NCBI RefSeq assembly: GCF_900100315.1
Contig: NZ_FNFF01000012.1
Coordinates: 1-64,000, forward strand
DNA: 64,000 bases
Direction of reading: 5' to 3'
Source: Streptomyces indicus
GTDB lineage: Bacteria; Actinomycetota; Actinomycetes; Streptomycetales; Streptomycetaceae
The translations under genes were made by a program, and so were the position numbers. The notes under the pieces were generated by a model that saw nothing but the letters and a program-made list of their open reading frames with translations, made no database searches and was not told where the DNA came from. Below, piece by piece: positions 16,173 through 23,716 of the stretch (the first letter of the stretch is position 1; every line of letters begins with the position of its first letter).

Positions 16173-17759
16173 TTAGCTCGCCGTAGGTGCGGCGTCGTCG
16201 GTCTTGCCCGCCTTGTCGGGCTCCACGGCCTCGCCCTGCGCCGGCACCGCGGCCGGAACCGCGAGCTCGGCCCGGCGAAGGAGAGCCGCCGCGAGCAGAC
16301 CGCCGAGGAACACGGCGATCGCGCCGACCAGCTGGCTGGTCTGCAGGCCGGAGGCGAAGGCGTCCTGGATCTCGGCCCGCTCGCCCGCCGTCTTCGCCGC
16401 CGCGAGGGCGGCCGGCAGCGAGGAGGCGGTGACGGCTACGAGGGCCGCGAAGCGGGCGTTGAGCACCGCGCCGAGTACGGCCACGCCGAGACCGTTGCCG
16501 AACTCGGCGAGCGTGCCGTTGATGCCCGCGCCCACGCCGGCCTTCTCGGCCGGGATGGCGCTCATGATCGCGTTGGCCATCGCGGGCTGGGCGACCGCGA
16601 GACCGATGCCGAAGAGCACCAGGCCGAGGAGCATGCCCCAGTAGCTGCCGTCGGTGCCGCCGCCGAGGAGCGCGATGGAGGCGAGACCGAGCGCGACCAC
16701 CGTCATGCCGAGCAGCACGGTCTTCGGCACCCCGAGCTTCATCAGGAACTTCGGCCCGATCCCGGTGACATTGAGCGCGACCACGGTGAGCGCGAGGGGC
16801 GCCATCCGCAGACCGGCCTCCAACGGCTCGTATCCGAGGACGAACTGGAGGTGCTGGGTGAGCAGGAAGAGCGAACCGCCCATGCCGAAGACCACGAGCA
16901 GCGAACCGGAGACCGCGCCGATGAACTTCGGGTTCTGGAAGAAGTGCATGTCCAGCATCGGATACGGGATGCGCAGCTCGTAGAGCGCGAAGGCGCCCAG
17001 GAACACCACACCCACCAGGGCGGAGATGCCGACCTGCGCGGAGAACCAGCCGTGCTCCGGCCCGGAGATGATCGCGAAGACCACCGAGGACATACCGATG
17101 GTGGAGAGCAGGGCGCCCATGAGGTCGGGCTTGTCGCCCTGCGGATTCTTGGACTCGGGCACCAGTTTGATGACGGCGGCGAGGCCGATCAGGGCGACGG
17201 GGATGTTGATCAGGAAGATCGCGCCCCACCAGTAGTGCTCCAGGATGAAGCCGCCGACGAGCGGGCCGCAGACGAAGCCGAGCGAGCCGACCGTGGCCCA
17301 CAGGGCGATGGCCTTGACGCGCTCGCTCTCGTCGAAGATCTGCATCACGACGGCGAGCGTGGTGGTCATGAGCAGCGCGCCGCCGATGCCCATGCCGGCG
17401 CGTGCGGCGATCAACTGGCCGCTGGACTGGGCGAGTCCGGCACACAGCGACCCGATGCCGAAGAGGGCGAGGCCGAGGGCGAGCAGCTTCTTGCGGCCGT
17501 AGCGGTCGGCCATGTTGCCGGCCGTGAGGAGGAGTCCGGACTGGACGAGGCTGTACGCATTGATCATCCACTGGATGTCGGCGGTGGACGCGTCCAGCTC
17601 CGTGGTGAGCGAGGGGATCGCCACGCTCAGGACGGTGTTGTCGAGCAGCACGGTGAGCTGGGCCAGGCAGATGACGCCGAGGATCAGCCAGCGCTGCGGG
17701 TGGCCTCCGGTGCGGGCGGTGGCTCCGCTGGAGGGTTGGTCGGCGGTCGGCGCCGTCAT
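16173..17759 (-). CDS. DHA2-type MFS drug exporter
   Basis: 528 residues from ATG 17759 behind AAGGAG. A 14-helix major facilitator: helix 1 with LTVLLDNTVLSVAIPSL, loop motif GNMADRYGRKKLLALG, motif C region GFVCGPLVGGFILEHYWWGAIFLINIP. This is the actinorhodin/tetracenomycin exporter-like branch that pumps out cationic or polyketide drugs with proton exchange. The C-terminal 35 residues are a Pro/Ala/Asp tail. Controlled, by position, by the TetR gene downstream. Confidence 0.93.
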   Translation of the reverse strand: MTAPTADQPSSGATARTGGHPQRWLILGVICLAQLTVLLDNTVLSVAIPSLTTELDASTADIQWMINAYSLVQSGLLLTAGNMADRYGRKKLLALGLALFGIGSLCAGLAQSSGQLIAARAGMGIGGALLMTTTLAVVMQIFDESERVKAIALWATVGSLGFVCGPLVGGFILEHYWWGAIFLINIPVALIGLAAVIKLVPESKNPQGDKPDLMGALLSTIGMSSVVFAIISGPEHGWFSAQVGISALVGVVFLGAFALYELRIPYPMLDMHFFQNPKFIGAVSGSLLVVFGMGGSLFLLTQHLQFVLGYEPLEAGLRMAPLALTVVALNVTGIGPKFLMKLGVPKTVLLGMTVVALGLASIALLGGGTDGSYWGMLLGLVLFGIGLAVAQPAMANAIMSAIPAEKAGVGAGINGTLAEFGNGLGVAVLGAVLNARFAALVAVTASSLPAALAAAKTAGERAEIQDAFASGLQTSQLVGAIAVFLGGLLAAALLRRAELAVPAAVPAQGEAVEPDKAGKTDDAAPTAS

Positions 17760-17770
17760 GGCAAGAGCTC

Positions 17771-17811
17771 CTTGTACGGTGTATGGGACTCGATCCCGTA
17801 CACCGTACAAG
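17771..17811. promoter_or_regulatory. Long palindromic operator in front of the MFS exporter
   Basis: Perfect 13-bp arms CTTGTACGGTGTA (17771-17783) and TACACCGTACAAG (17799-17811); allowing one mismatch the arms extend to 18 bp. A degenerate third half-site (TACGCTGTA) follows at about 17821. The left arm overlaps the ribosome binding site of the exporter, so bound protein would block the start region. The distance and symmetry fit a TetR dimer pair. Confidence 0.8.
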
Positions 17812-17899
17812 AAACTCTCTTACGCTGTATAGCTGATTTGGGGCGGCGAGGGTGTGGAGGCCCTCGCGGGCCGCCGGCCGAGCGGCGGCCGCGGACCTC

Positions 17900-18733
17900 T
17901 CATCGGGCTCCGGCTCCGGCGCCCGCGGCGGCTCCCGCGAGATTTTGTGACTGCACCTGTGCCCGGGCCTGGGTCTGGACCTGAGGCTGAGCAGGGGCTT
18001 CGGCGGCCTTGATCAGATAGCCGGCGCCGCGGCGCGTGTGGATCATCGCGGGCCGGCCGGCGTCGATCTTCTTGCGCAGATACGAGATGTAGAGCTCCAC
18101 GACGTTCGCCTTGCCGCCGAAGTCGTAGCTCCACACGCGGTCGAGGATCTGCGCCTTGCTGAGCACGCGGCGCGGATTGCGCATCAGGTAGCGAAGGAGC
18201 TCGAACTCCGTCGCGGTGAGCTGGATCTGCTCGCCGCCGCGGGTCACCTCGTGGCTGTCCTCGTCGAGGGTCAGGTCGCCGACGGTGAGCAGGGACTCGC
18301 TGCGCCTGGCGGCGGCGCCGGAGCGGCGGATGAGGCCGCGCAGCCGGGCCACGACGTCCTCCAGGGAGAACGGCTTGGTGACGTGGTCGTCCCCGCCCGC
18401 CGTGAGCCCGGCGATCCGGTCCTCGACCGCGTCCTTGGCCGTCAGGAACAGCACGGGGACCTCGGGGCGGTCGGCCCGGATGCGGCCGAGCACGGTGAGC
18501 CCGTGCAGGTCGGGCAGCATGACGTCGAGGATCACGGCGTCGGGGGCGAAGGACCGCGCGGCCCGGATGGCGCTCGCGCCGTCGTGCGCCGTCCGCACCT
18601 CCCAGCCCTCGTAGCGCAGGGCCATGGCGAGCAGCTCGGTGATCGAGGCCTCGTCGTCCACGACGAGCACCCGCACGGGAGAGCCGTCCGGCCGGAACAG
18701 TTCGGTACGCGCATCGCTATTGGTGGGGGCCAT
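17900..18733 (-). CDS. OmpR-family response regulator
   Basis: 277 residues. Receiver domain about 20-135 with acidic pair Asp26-Asp27, phosphorylated Asp70 (VILDVMLPD), Thr98 and Lys120 (VTKPFS), all intact. DNA-binding winged helix about 145-240 (ATEFELLRYLMRNPRRVLSKAQILDRVW, RGAGYLIK). A Gln/Ala-rich tail of 35 residues is unusual. No histidine kinase follows: the 140 bp downstream are empty and the next gene is the MFS exporter. Its partner must be elsewhere or lost. Confidence 0.93.
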   Translation of the reverse strand: MAPTNSDARTELFRPDGSPVRVLVVDDEASITELLAMALRYEGWEVRTAHDGASAIRAARSFAPDAVILDVMLPDLHGLTVLGRIRADRPEVPVLFLTAKDAVEDRIAGLTAGGDDHVTKPFSLEDVVARLRGLIRRSGAAARRSESLLTVGDLTLDEDSHEVTRGGEQIQLTATEFELLRYLMRNPRRVLSKAQILDRVWSYDFGGKANVVELYISYLRKKIDAGRPAMIHTRRGAGYLIKAAEAPAQPQVQTQARAQVQSQNLAGAAAGAGAGAR

Positions 18734-18838
18734 GGTGACGACCCTGGCGGGGGCGGGTGAGAGCCGTCTGACCCGAATCTGTGAATTCCCTGAGAAACGG
18801 CCCGCGTCTCGCAGGAGTCCGGTGCGACGGCCCGTCGC

Positions 18839-19186
18839 TCAGGCGTCCCGCCGGAACCCGTAGCTCCGCTCCACCTTCGCCACATGGCAGGTGTAGCTGT
18901 CGTACCACTCGGCCCTGCCCTGCTTCTGCACCCGCTGGTGCTCCAGGTTCTGCCGCCAGGCCTTGATGGCCTCCTCGTCGCGGAAGTACCCGACGGTGAT
19001 GGACAGTCCGCCCGGGGTGCTGGCGTTCTCGTGGCCGAGGTAGCCGTCCACGCCCTTGACCAGGTCGTTCATCAGCTGGGCCGCTTCGGGGTAGCTGCCG
19101 TCGGCGTACGCCTCGGGCTTCTTCACGGAGGTGAAGACGACGGTGTAGTAGGGAAGTTCGAAGGCCTCGACGGGCGTGATCTCCAT
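18839..19186 (-). CDS. Antibiotic biosynthesis monooxygenase (ABM) domain protein
   Basis: 115 residues from ATG 19186. The ABM ferredoxin-like fold shows YYTVVFTSVKK, GYLGHENASTPGGLSITVGYFRDEEAIKAWRQNLEHQRVQKQG and the ending WYDSYTCHVAKVERSYGF. Related proteins include cofactorless quinone-forming monooxygenases and heme-degrading enzymes; most chromosomal copies such as this have no known substrate. It stands alone, 105 bp upstream of the response regulator on the same strand. Confidence 0.85.
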   Translation of the reverse strand: MEITPVEAFELPYYTVVFTSVKKPEAYADGSYPEAAQLMNDLVKGVDGYLGHENASTPGGLSITVGYFRDEEAIKAWRQNLEHQRVQKQGRAEWYDSYTCHVAKVERSYGFRRDA

Positions 19187-19321
19187 GGGCCAAGCCTGTG
19201 GCCGGGCTCGACGGGCTGTCCAGGTCTGCCGGTCAAAGGGATCCAAGACTTGACCATTCGCGGCCGGCCGCGGGCAGCCGTGAGCGGCCTCCCGTTCCAC
19301 CTCACCGAACGCGCGCCGGAC

Positions 19322-20200
19322 TCAGAACAACCCGCCCTGCACACCCCCGAGTTCCACCGTCCGCACATCCGCCACCGCCCCCGCCGGCGCCGTGTCGAGG
19401 CGCCACCCCGCCAGCAGCCGCCCGTCCAGGACGAGCACCTCGCCCCCCTCTGCCGCCAGATGCAGATCGGGCCCCGCGACCCCCGTCAGCCGGCCCACCA
19501 CCACGGCCTCGGCGGCCAGTTCCCGTACCACCGCGGTGGCGGCCCCTTCACCGGTCAGGCCGAACCGTCCGCTGTGGTCGACGACTTCGAACGGCGCGCG
19601 CTCCAACGACTCCGGCCAGCCCGTGAGCCGCCCGGCGCGCTCCCGGCACTCCCGCAGCTCGGCCACCCGCTCGTCGAACGGCGGCAGGGCGGACCGCACC
19701 AGGCGCTTCTTCGCGTACGGGATGCGGTCCGGCACCCCGAGCGCCACCCCGACCAGCTCCTCCACCCGCCGCGCCGCCATCAACGGCCCGCGTGCGAGCC
19801 ATGTGAAGGCCACCGCGCCCTGTTCGAGCAGCCGCGCGGAGCCGCGCTCGTCCGCGGTGATCCCGACCTTCACCAGGCCCGGCCCGAAGTACGCCAGATA
19901 GACGGCATACGGCCGCGGGTCGTCGGCCATCGTGTCGGCCGCGACCGAGTACGACCGGTCGATCCGCGCGCACTCCTCGCACTGCGCCCGCGTGGCCCGC
20001 GCGGGCACCTCCGCCCCGCGCGGACAGGGCGTACGCCGCCCGCCCCGCCACACCCCGAGACAGCCGCGCCCGCCGCGTACGACGAAGGCGAGCTCCTGTC
20101 CGTACGCGAGCACGCTCTCGCGCCCCGCACGCCCGGGCGCCCACCACCCGAGCGCCGGACCGGCCTCCCGCCACCGCACCCCTGTGCACCACCACGCCAT
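19322..20200 (-). CDS. DUF2797 protein
   Basis: 292 residues if begun at ATG 20200 (MAWWCTGVRW); ATGs at 20209 and 20221 are also in frame. An N-terminal beta-domain contains a probable zinc ribbon (Cys in GGRGCLGVW, RTPCPRG and QCEEC). The middle, YAVYLAYFGPGLVKVGITADERG, is the family signature and resembles a GIY-YIG nuclease core: YAVYLAYFG for the GIY part and VKVGIT for the YIG part. The biochemical role is not known. It is divergent from the DUF1089 gene with only 19 bp between the chosen starts. Confidence 0.85.
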   Translation of the reverse strand: MAWWCTGVRWREAGPALGWWAPGRAGRESVLAYGQELAFVVRGGRGCLGVWRGGRRTPCPRGAEVPARATRAQCEECARIDRSYSVAADTMADDPRPYAVYLAYFGPGLVKVGITADERGSARLLEQGAVAFTWLARGPLMAARRVEELVGVALGVPDRIPYAKKRLVRSALPPFDERVAELRECRERAGRLTGWPESLERAPFEVVDHSGRFGLTGEGAATAVVRELAAEAVVVGRLTGVAGPDLHLAAEGGEVLVLDGRLLAGWRLDTAPAGAVADVRTVELGGVQGGLF

Positions 20201-20219
20201 GGGCCCCATCCTGGTGCCC

Positions 20220-20942
20220 ATGACTGACAGTCGCGTCCAGGAGCAGCACCGGCACCGGGCCCGGACCCGAGTCCTCACCTGGCAGGTGACGGAGACCGGC
20301 GGCTTCGAGACGGCCTGGGTCACGGAGACGGGACCGCGCGCGTTCACGGCCCACGGCCGCGTCTTCGCCGCCCTGCCGTACCCGTACTGGCTCTCGTACG
20401 ACCTGGAGACCGGCCCCGACTGGATCACGCGCCGCCTGACCGTCACGGCCGAAACCACGGACGGCACCGGGCACTTGGAGCCGCAGCAGCACCTGAGCTC
20501 GCAGCAGCACCGTGGCTCATACCAGCACCTTGGCCCGCAGCAGCACCCGGGCCCACAACAGCACCTGGAGTCGCACCGTCATCTGGACCTGCGCCGGGAC
20601 GAGGCGACCGGCGCCTGGACCGCGAACGGGGCCCCGCTCCCATGGGCCGGTCCGGACACCCTGGACTGCGATCTCGGCCTCTCACCGCTCACGAACGCGA
20701 TGCCGGTCCTGCGCCACGCGCTGCACCGCACGCCGGGCACGCGCGACTTCACGATGGCGTGGGTATCGGTCCCGGACCTGACGGTGCACGCCTCCCCGCA
20801 GACCTACGCGTACGAGGGCCCCGGCCCCGCGGGCACCCGGGTGCACTTCACCTCGGGCGCCTTCGAGAGCGAGGTCGAGTTCGACGCGTCGGGCTTCGTC
20901 ACGAGCTACGCGGGCCTGGCCCACCGCCTCACACCCCGCTGA
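20220..20942 (+). CDS. Putative glycolipid-binding protein (DUF1089)
   Basis: 240 residues from ATG 20220. The family core is visible on both sides: FETAWVTETGPRAFTAHGRVFA and PYWLSYDLETGPDWITRRLTVTAE, then LDLRRDEATGAWTANGAPLPWAGPDTLDCDLGLSPLTNAMPVLRH and a C-terminal YEGPGPAGTRVHFTSGAFESEVEFD. The core is interrupted at residues 88-123 by a run of six His/Gln-rich hexapeptides that the family does not normally have. The fold is thought to bind glycolipids; that is a family name, not shown here. Confidence 0.85.
   Translation: MTDSRVQEQHRHRARTRVLTWQVTETGGFETAWVTETGPRAFTAHGRVFAALPYPYWLSYDLETGPDWITRRLTVTAETTDGTGHLEPQQHLSSQQHRGSYQHLGPQQHPGPQQHLESHRHLDLRRDEATGAWTANGAPLPWAGPDTLDCDLGLSPLTNAMPVLRHALHRTPGTRDFTMAWVSVPDLTVHASPQTYAYEGPGPAGTRVHFTSGAFESEVEFDASGFVTSYAGLAHRLTPR
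20481..20588 (+). repeat. Six in-frame 18-bp repeats coding PQQHLS-type hexapeptides
   Basis: Consecutive units encode PQQHLS, SQQHRG, SYQHLG, PQQHPG, PQQHLE and SHRHLD. They lie in the middle of the DUF1089 gene and keep its frame. DNA identity is highest between units 1, 2 and 4, so expansion looks recent. Confidence 0.9.
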
Positions 20943-20960
20943 CCTCTCGCGGACCTCTCC

Positions 20961-21314
20961 CTACTCCTGTCCCTTGAGCATCCCCCGCAGCCCGGCCGCG
21001 GTCTTCGTCGCGTCATACCCCTCCGGAACGCCCCGGATCAGGATGATGTCGCCGTCGAGATGCCGGGTCCGCAGCGGGGCGATCTCCTGATACGCCGGGG
21101 ACTCCCACCAGGCCCGCGCCTCCTCGACCCCGGGGAACCCGATCATCACGACGTCCTCGTCCCAGCTCCCCTCGAGCACCTCGTGCGGCGTGACATGCAC
21201 GAGAAACCGCCCGCCGAACGGCTCGAAGGTCCCGGGAATCCGCTCGATGTACTCGGCGAGATCCGCATGCAGGGGCCCTTTGCGCAGACGGGCTATGACG
21301 TAGGCAGAAGACAC
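20961..21314 (-). CDS. DUF1330 protein
   Basis: 117 residues with the DUF1330 dimeric alpha-beta barrel pattern: YVIARLRKGPLHADLAEYIERIPGTFEPFGGRFLVH near the start and VVMIGFPGVEEARAWWESPAYQEIAPLR in the middle. The function of the family is unknown. It is convergent with the DUF1089 gene, 18 bp apart. Confidence 0.88.
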   Translation of the reverse strand: MSSAYVIARLRKGPLHADLAEYIERIPGTFEPFGGRFLVHVTPHEVLEGSWDEDVVMIGFPGVEEARAWWESPAYQEIAPLRTRHLDGDIILIRGVPEGYDATKTAAGLRGMLKGQE

Positions 21315-21449
21315 GACGACCTCCGACTGATCGACTGATGCGACTCGTTCGGCCCGCTCGGAGCCGCTCTGCCTCGATGCTGGCAGCAGCGGTACGCGAC
21401 GTCGATTACCCGGCAGGTAGGACCGCGGGAACTCCGCGGGAACTCACGC

Positions 21450-21719
21450 TCACTCTTCGAGCCGCTCCTGGAGCCGGACCGTGACCGTGTCGCCCTCGCC
21501 CTTGCCGATGGCCTTGCGCACCTCCGCCTTCACCGGCAGCTTGTGCGTCCCGTCCCCCAGCGCCATGAAAGAGCTCCGGAACGGATGCCCGTCGATCGTG
21601 CCCCGCACCTTCACGAGCCCTCGGGTCCCGAAGAACTCCGCGGCCTGGGGCCAGACCACATAGGTCCAGCCACCTTTGCTCGCACTCTTCTGCAACACCG
21701 CACTGAACTGCTTGTCCAT
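21450..21719 (-). CDS. DUF1905 protein
   Basis: 89 residues from ATG 21719 behind GGAGAGG. A small barrel with FSAVLQKSASKGGWTYVVWP, FGTRGLVKVRGTIDGHPFRSSFMALGDGTHKLPVKAEVRKAIGK and VTVRLQERLEE. This matches DUF1905, often found alone or fused to YdeI. Function unknown. Confidence 0.88.
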   Translation of the reverse strand: MDKQFSAVLQKSASKGGWTYVVWPQAAEFFGTRGLVKVRGTIDGHPFRSSFMALGDGTHKLPVKAEVRKAIGKGEGDTVTVRLQERLEE

Positions 21720-21800
21720 GACGGCCACCGCCTCTCCCTTTTGTCTCCGGTTGTCAGAGGGGAGACCGGGGAGCACGCGCAAACTCATCGGAGACAAACC

Positions 21801-21831
21801 AAAGGGCCCGGGAGAATCTCCCGGGCCCTTT
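21801..21831 (-). terminator. Terminator of tRNA-Arg
   Basis: A 14-bp stem (21801-21814 with 21818-21831) and three-base loop, 7 bp past the 3' end of the leftward tRNA. On the minus strand it ends in a short T-rich run. Confidence 0.85.
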
Positions 21832-21838
21832 GCCTATG

Positions 21839-21911
21839 TGCACTCGGCAGGATTCGAACCTGCAACCTTCTGATCCGTAGTCAGATGCTCTATCCGTTAA
21901 GCTACGAGTGC
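21839..21911 (-). tRNA. tRNA-Arg(ACG)
   Basis: 73 nt on the minus strand with acceptor GCACTCG/CGAGTGC and discriminator A. The anticodon loop CTACGGA gives ACG, the A34 being the substrate of TadA (3440-3910). The T arm is GCAGGTTCGAATCCTGC. No CCA is encoded. Confidence 0.97.
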
Positions 21912-22058
21912 TTGTTCTGTTGTCCCGCTTCGGTGCTTTCGCCCCGCTCGCGGCGACAGGAAGAACATTACATGACTGCCGCCGCCATGTGAAATCCGTT
22001 ATCCGCACCCCTTGTGACCTGCGGAAACGTCGGATCCGGGCAGATGTACGGGGTGCGG

Positions 22059-22598
22059 TCACACTCCCGTCGTGCCGTCGATGCGTTCGCGGAGCAGGTC
22101 CGCGTGACCGTTGTGGCGGGCGTACTCCTCGATCATGTGGACGAGGATCCAGCGGAGGCTGACGTCCTGGCCCATGAAGCGGCCCGTGGCGGTCAGCGGA
22201 TGGTCGGCGCAGAGCTTGCGGGCGTACTCCACCTCCGCCTGCCACGTCGCCAGCGCTCCGCCCAGGGTGGCGTCGTCGGCGAGGTCGAAGCCGCCGTCCG
22301 GTCCCCGAGGGTCCGCCTGCGGGTCGTGGATCGGCGGGGCGTCCTCGCCGGCGAACACGCGCCGGAACCAGTTCCGCTCCACCTCCGCCATGTGCTGGAC
22401 CAGGCCGGTGAGCGTGAATGCGGAGGGCGGGACCGAGGCCGTCGCGGCTTGGTCGTCCGTCAGGCCCTCGCACTTGAGCGCGAGCGTCGCGCGGTGGAAG
22501 TCCAGCCAGGCGGTGAGGGTGGTGCGCTCGTCGGCGTTCAGGGGCGGCAGGGGGCGTGCGGGCGGTTCCGGCGGATTGTGGGATGCGTTCGAGGTCAT
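22059..22598 (-). CDS. DinB-family (DUF664) protein
   Basis: 179 residues from ATG 22598. A four-helix bundle of the DinB/YfiT type with the metal-binding histidines in LTGLVQHMAEVERNWFRR and ILVHMIEEYARHNGHADLLRERIDG. The HxxxE and HNGHAD patterns are the usual mycothiol-transferase-like metal site, so a mycothiol-dependent transferase is possible, but the substrate is unknown. Confidence 0.88.
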   Translation of the reverse strand: MTSNASHNPPEPPARPLPPLNADERTTLTAWLDFHRATLALKCEGLTDDQAATASVPPSAFTLTGLVQHMAEVERNWFRRVFAGEDAPPIHDPQADPRGPDGGFDLADDATLGGALATWQAEVEYARKLCADHPLTATGRFMGQDVSLRWILVHMIEEYARHNGHADLLRERIDGTTGV

Positions 22599-22690
22599 CC
22601 GGCGATGCTCGCATCCGGCACTGACAATCGACGGGCTGACCACCGGCGGGCTGACAACCGGCGGGCACGTGCGGTCGGGTCCGGGAACGG

Positions 22691-22728
22691 CTCAGGGCGC
22701 CCGCTCCGTGAGGAGTGGGCGCCCTGAG
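22691..22728 (-). terminator. Terminator of tRNA-Ser(GCT)
   Basis: A 17-bp stem (22691-22707 with 22712-22728, one G-U pair) closed by a GTGA loop, 9 bp beyond the tRNA 3' end. Confidence 0.88.
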
Positions 22729-22736
22729 TCGTGGTG

Positions 22737-22827
22737 CGGAGGCGGAGGGATTTGAACCCTCGATGGGCTTTAAGGCCCAAACCGCATTAGCAGTGCGGCG
22801 CCATAGACCGGACTAGGCGACGCCTCC
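22737..22827 (-). tRNA. tRNA-Ser(GCT)
   Basis: A 91-nt class II tRNA on the minus strand: acceptor GGAGGCG/CGCCTCC, discriminator G, anticodon loop CTGCTAA (GCT), long variable arm with TTTGGGCCTTAAAGCCC stem and T arm GAGGGTTCAAATCCCTC. Confidence 0.97.
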
Positions 22828-23015
22828 AGCGCACCTGCGCGAGCGCGTGGTGCGTTGCAGATGATGACACAGCCGAGCGGGCTGTCACCAATCGCCCCCC
22901 ACGGTACTAGGCACGTGGGCGGCAGGGCAAAGCATTGTCGGCCCGGGGCACGGGGGCGCAACGTCCGGGCGACGCGGGCGTTGAACAGGGTGTCCGTCCC
23001 ACACCTGGAGTCCCC

Positions 23016-23507
23016 ATGAAGGTCAGTCGTTTCGCCGTCGCCGTGGCCGCGTCGCTCGCCGCGGTGGCCGGGGCGCCCGTCGCCGCGCACGCCGACGAGC
23101 CGCCGGCCCACGCCCTGCCCGAGCCGCAGCCCGATGTGCTGACGATCACGTCGGGGGCCGGAGCGGCCGCGCCGTACGAGACGTACGAGCTCACGTGTGA
23201 GGGCGATGGGAGTGGGAGCTCCAGCGGCAGTGGCGGCGGGAGTCATCCGCAGGCCGAGGAGGCCTGTGCACGGCTGGACGCGATCGCGCAGGAGGGGCGC
23301 GATCCGTTCGCGCCGGTGCCGGCCGACGCGCTCTGCACCATGCAGTACGGCGGACCCGAGACCGCGCGGATCACCGGGACCTGGCGCGGGCAGCAGGTGT
23401 CCGCGAGCTTCGACCGGAGCAACGGGTGCGAGATCGGGCGCTGGAACCAGCTCGTGCCCGTGCTCCCGCAGTCCTCGCCCGACTCCGGCGGCCCCCGCGT
23501 GTGGTGA
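23016..23507 (+). CDS. Subtilisin inhibitor-like (SSI) protein
   Basis: 163 residues with a signal peptide ending AHA-D27. The SSI fold is marked by four cysteines (61, 84, 107, 138) in the two canonical pairs. By alignment with SSI the reactive site is CTM-QY, giving P1 Met109 and P1' Gln110. The loop between the first two cysteines carries a Gly/Ser-rich expansion (about 64-76). Such inhibitors control secreted serine proteases during mycelial development. Start ATG 23016 behind CTGGAG. Confidence 0.92.
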   Translation: MKVSRFAVAVAASLAAVAGAPVAAHADEPPAHALPEPQPDVLTITSGAGAAAPYETYELTCEGDGSGSSSGSGGGSHPQAEEACARLDAIAQEGRDPFAPVPADALCTMQYGGPETARITGTWRGQQVSASFDRSNGCEIGRWNQLVPVLPQSSPDSGGPRVW

Positions 23508-23716
23508 AGGTCCGGTACATCCCGTGCGGAAGGCCGTGAAGGCGGCCCACCTGCGCGGTCACACCTCCTCCGTTCCCCCTTCCTGGGATCTCCCTCTCAT
23601 CCGGCGTCCCGAGCGCAACCGCTGCCCGTAGACTCCCTGGAGTGACATGCCACGGGCCGGGGGGAATGCCGGGTCCGCGGGCACGCAAGGTGCGGTAACA
23701 GGGAGGACCCGTCGTC

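Noticed and set aside
15223..17984. Long frames on both strands across the TetR/MFS genes
   Set aside because: They overlap clear TetR and MFS proteins and have random low-complexity composition.
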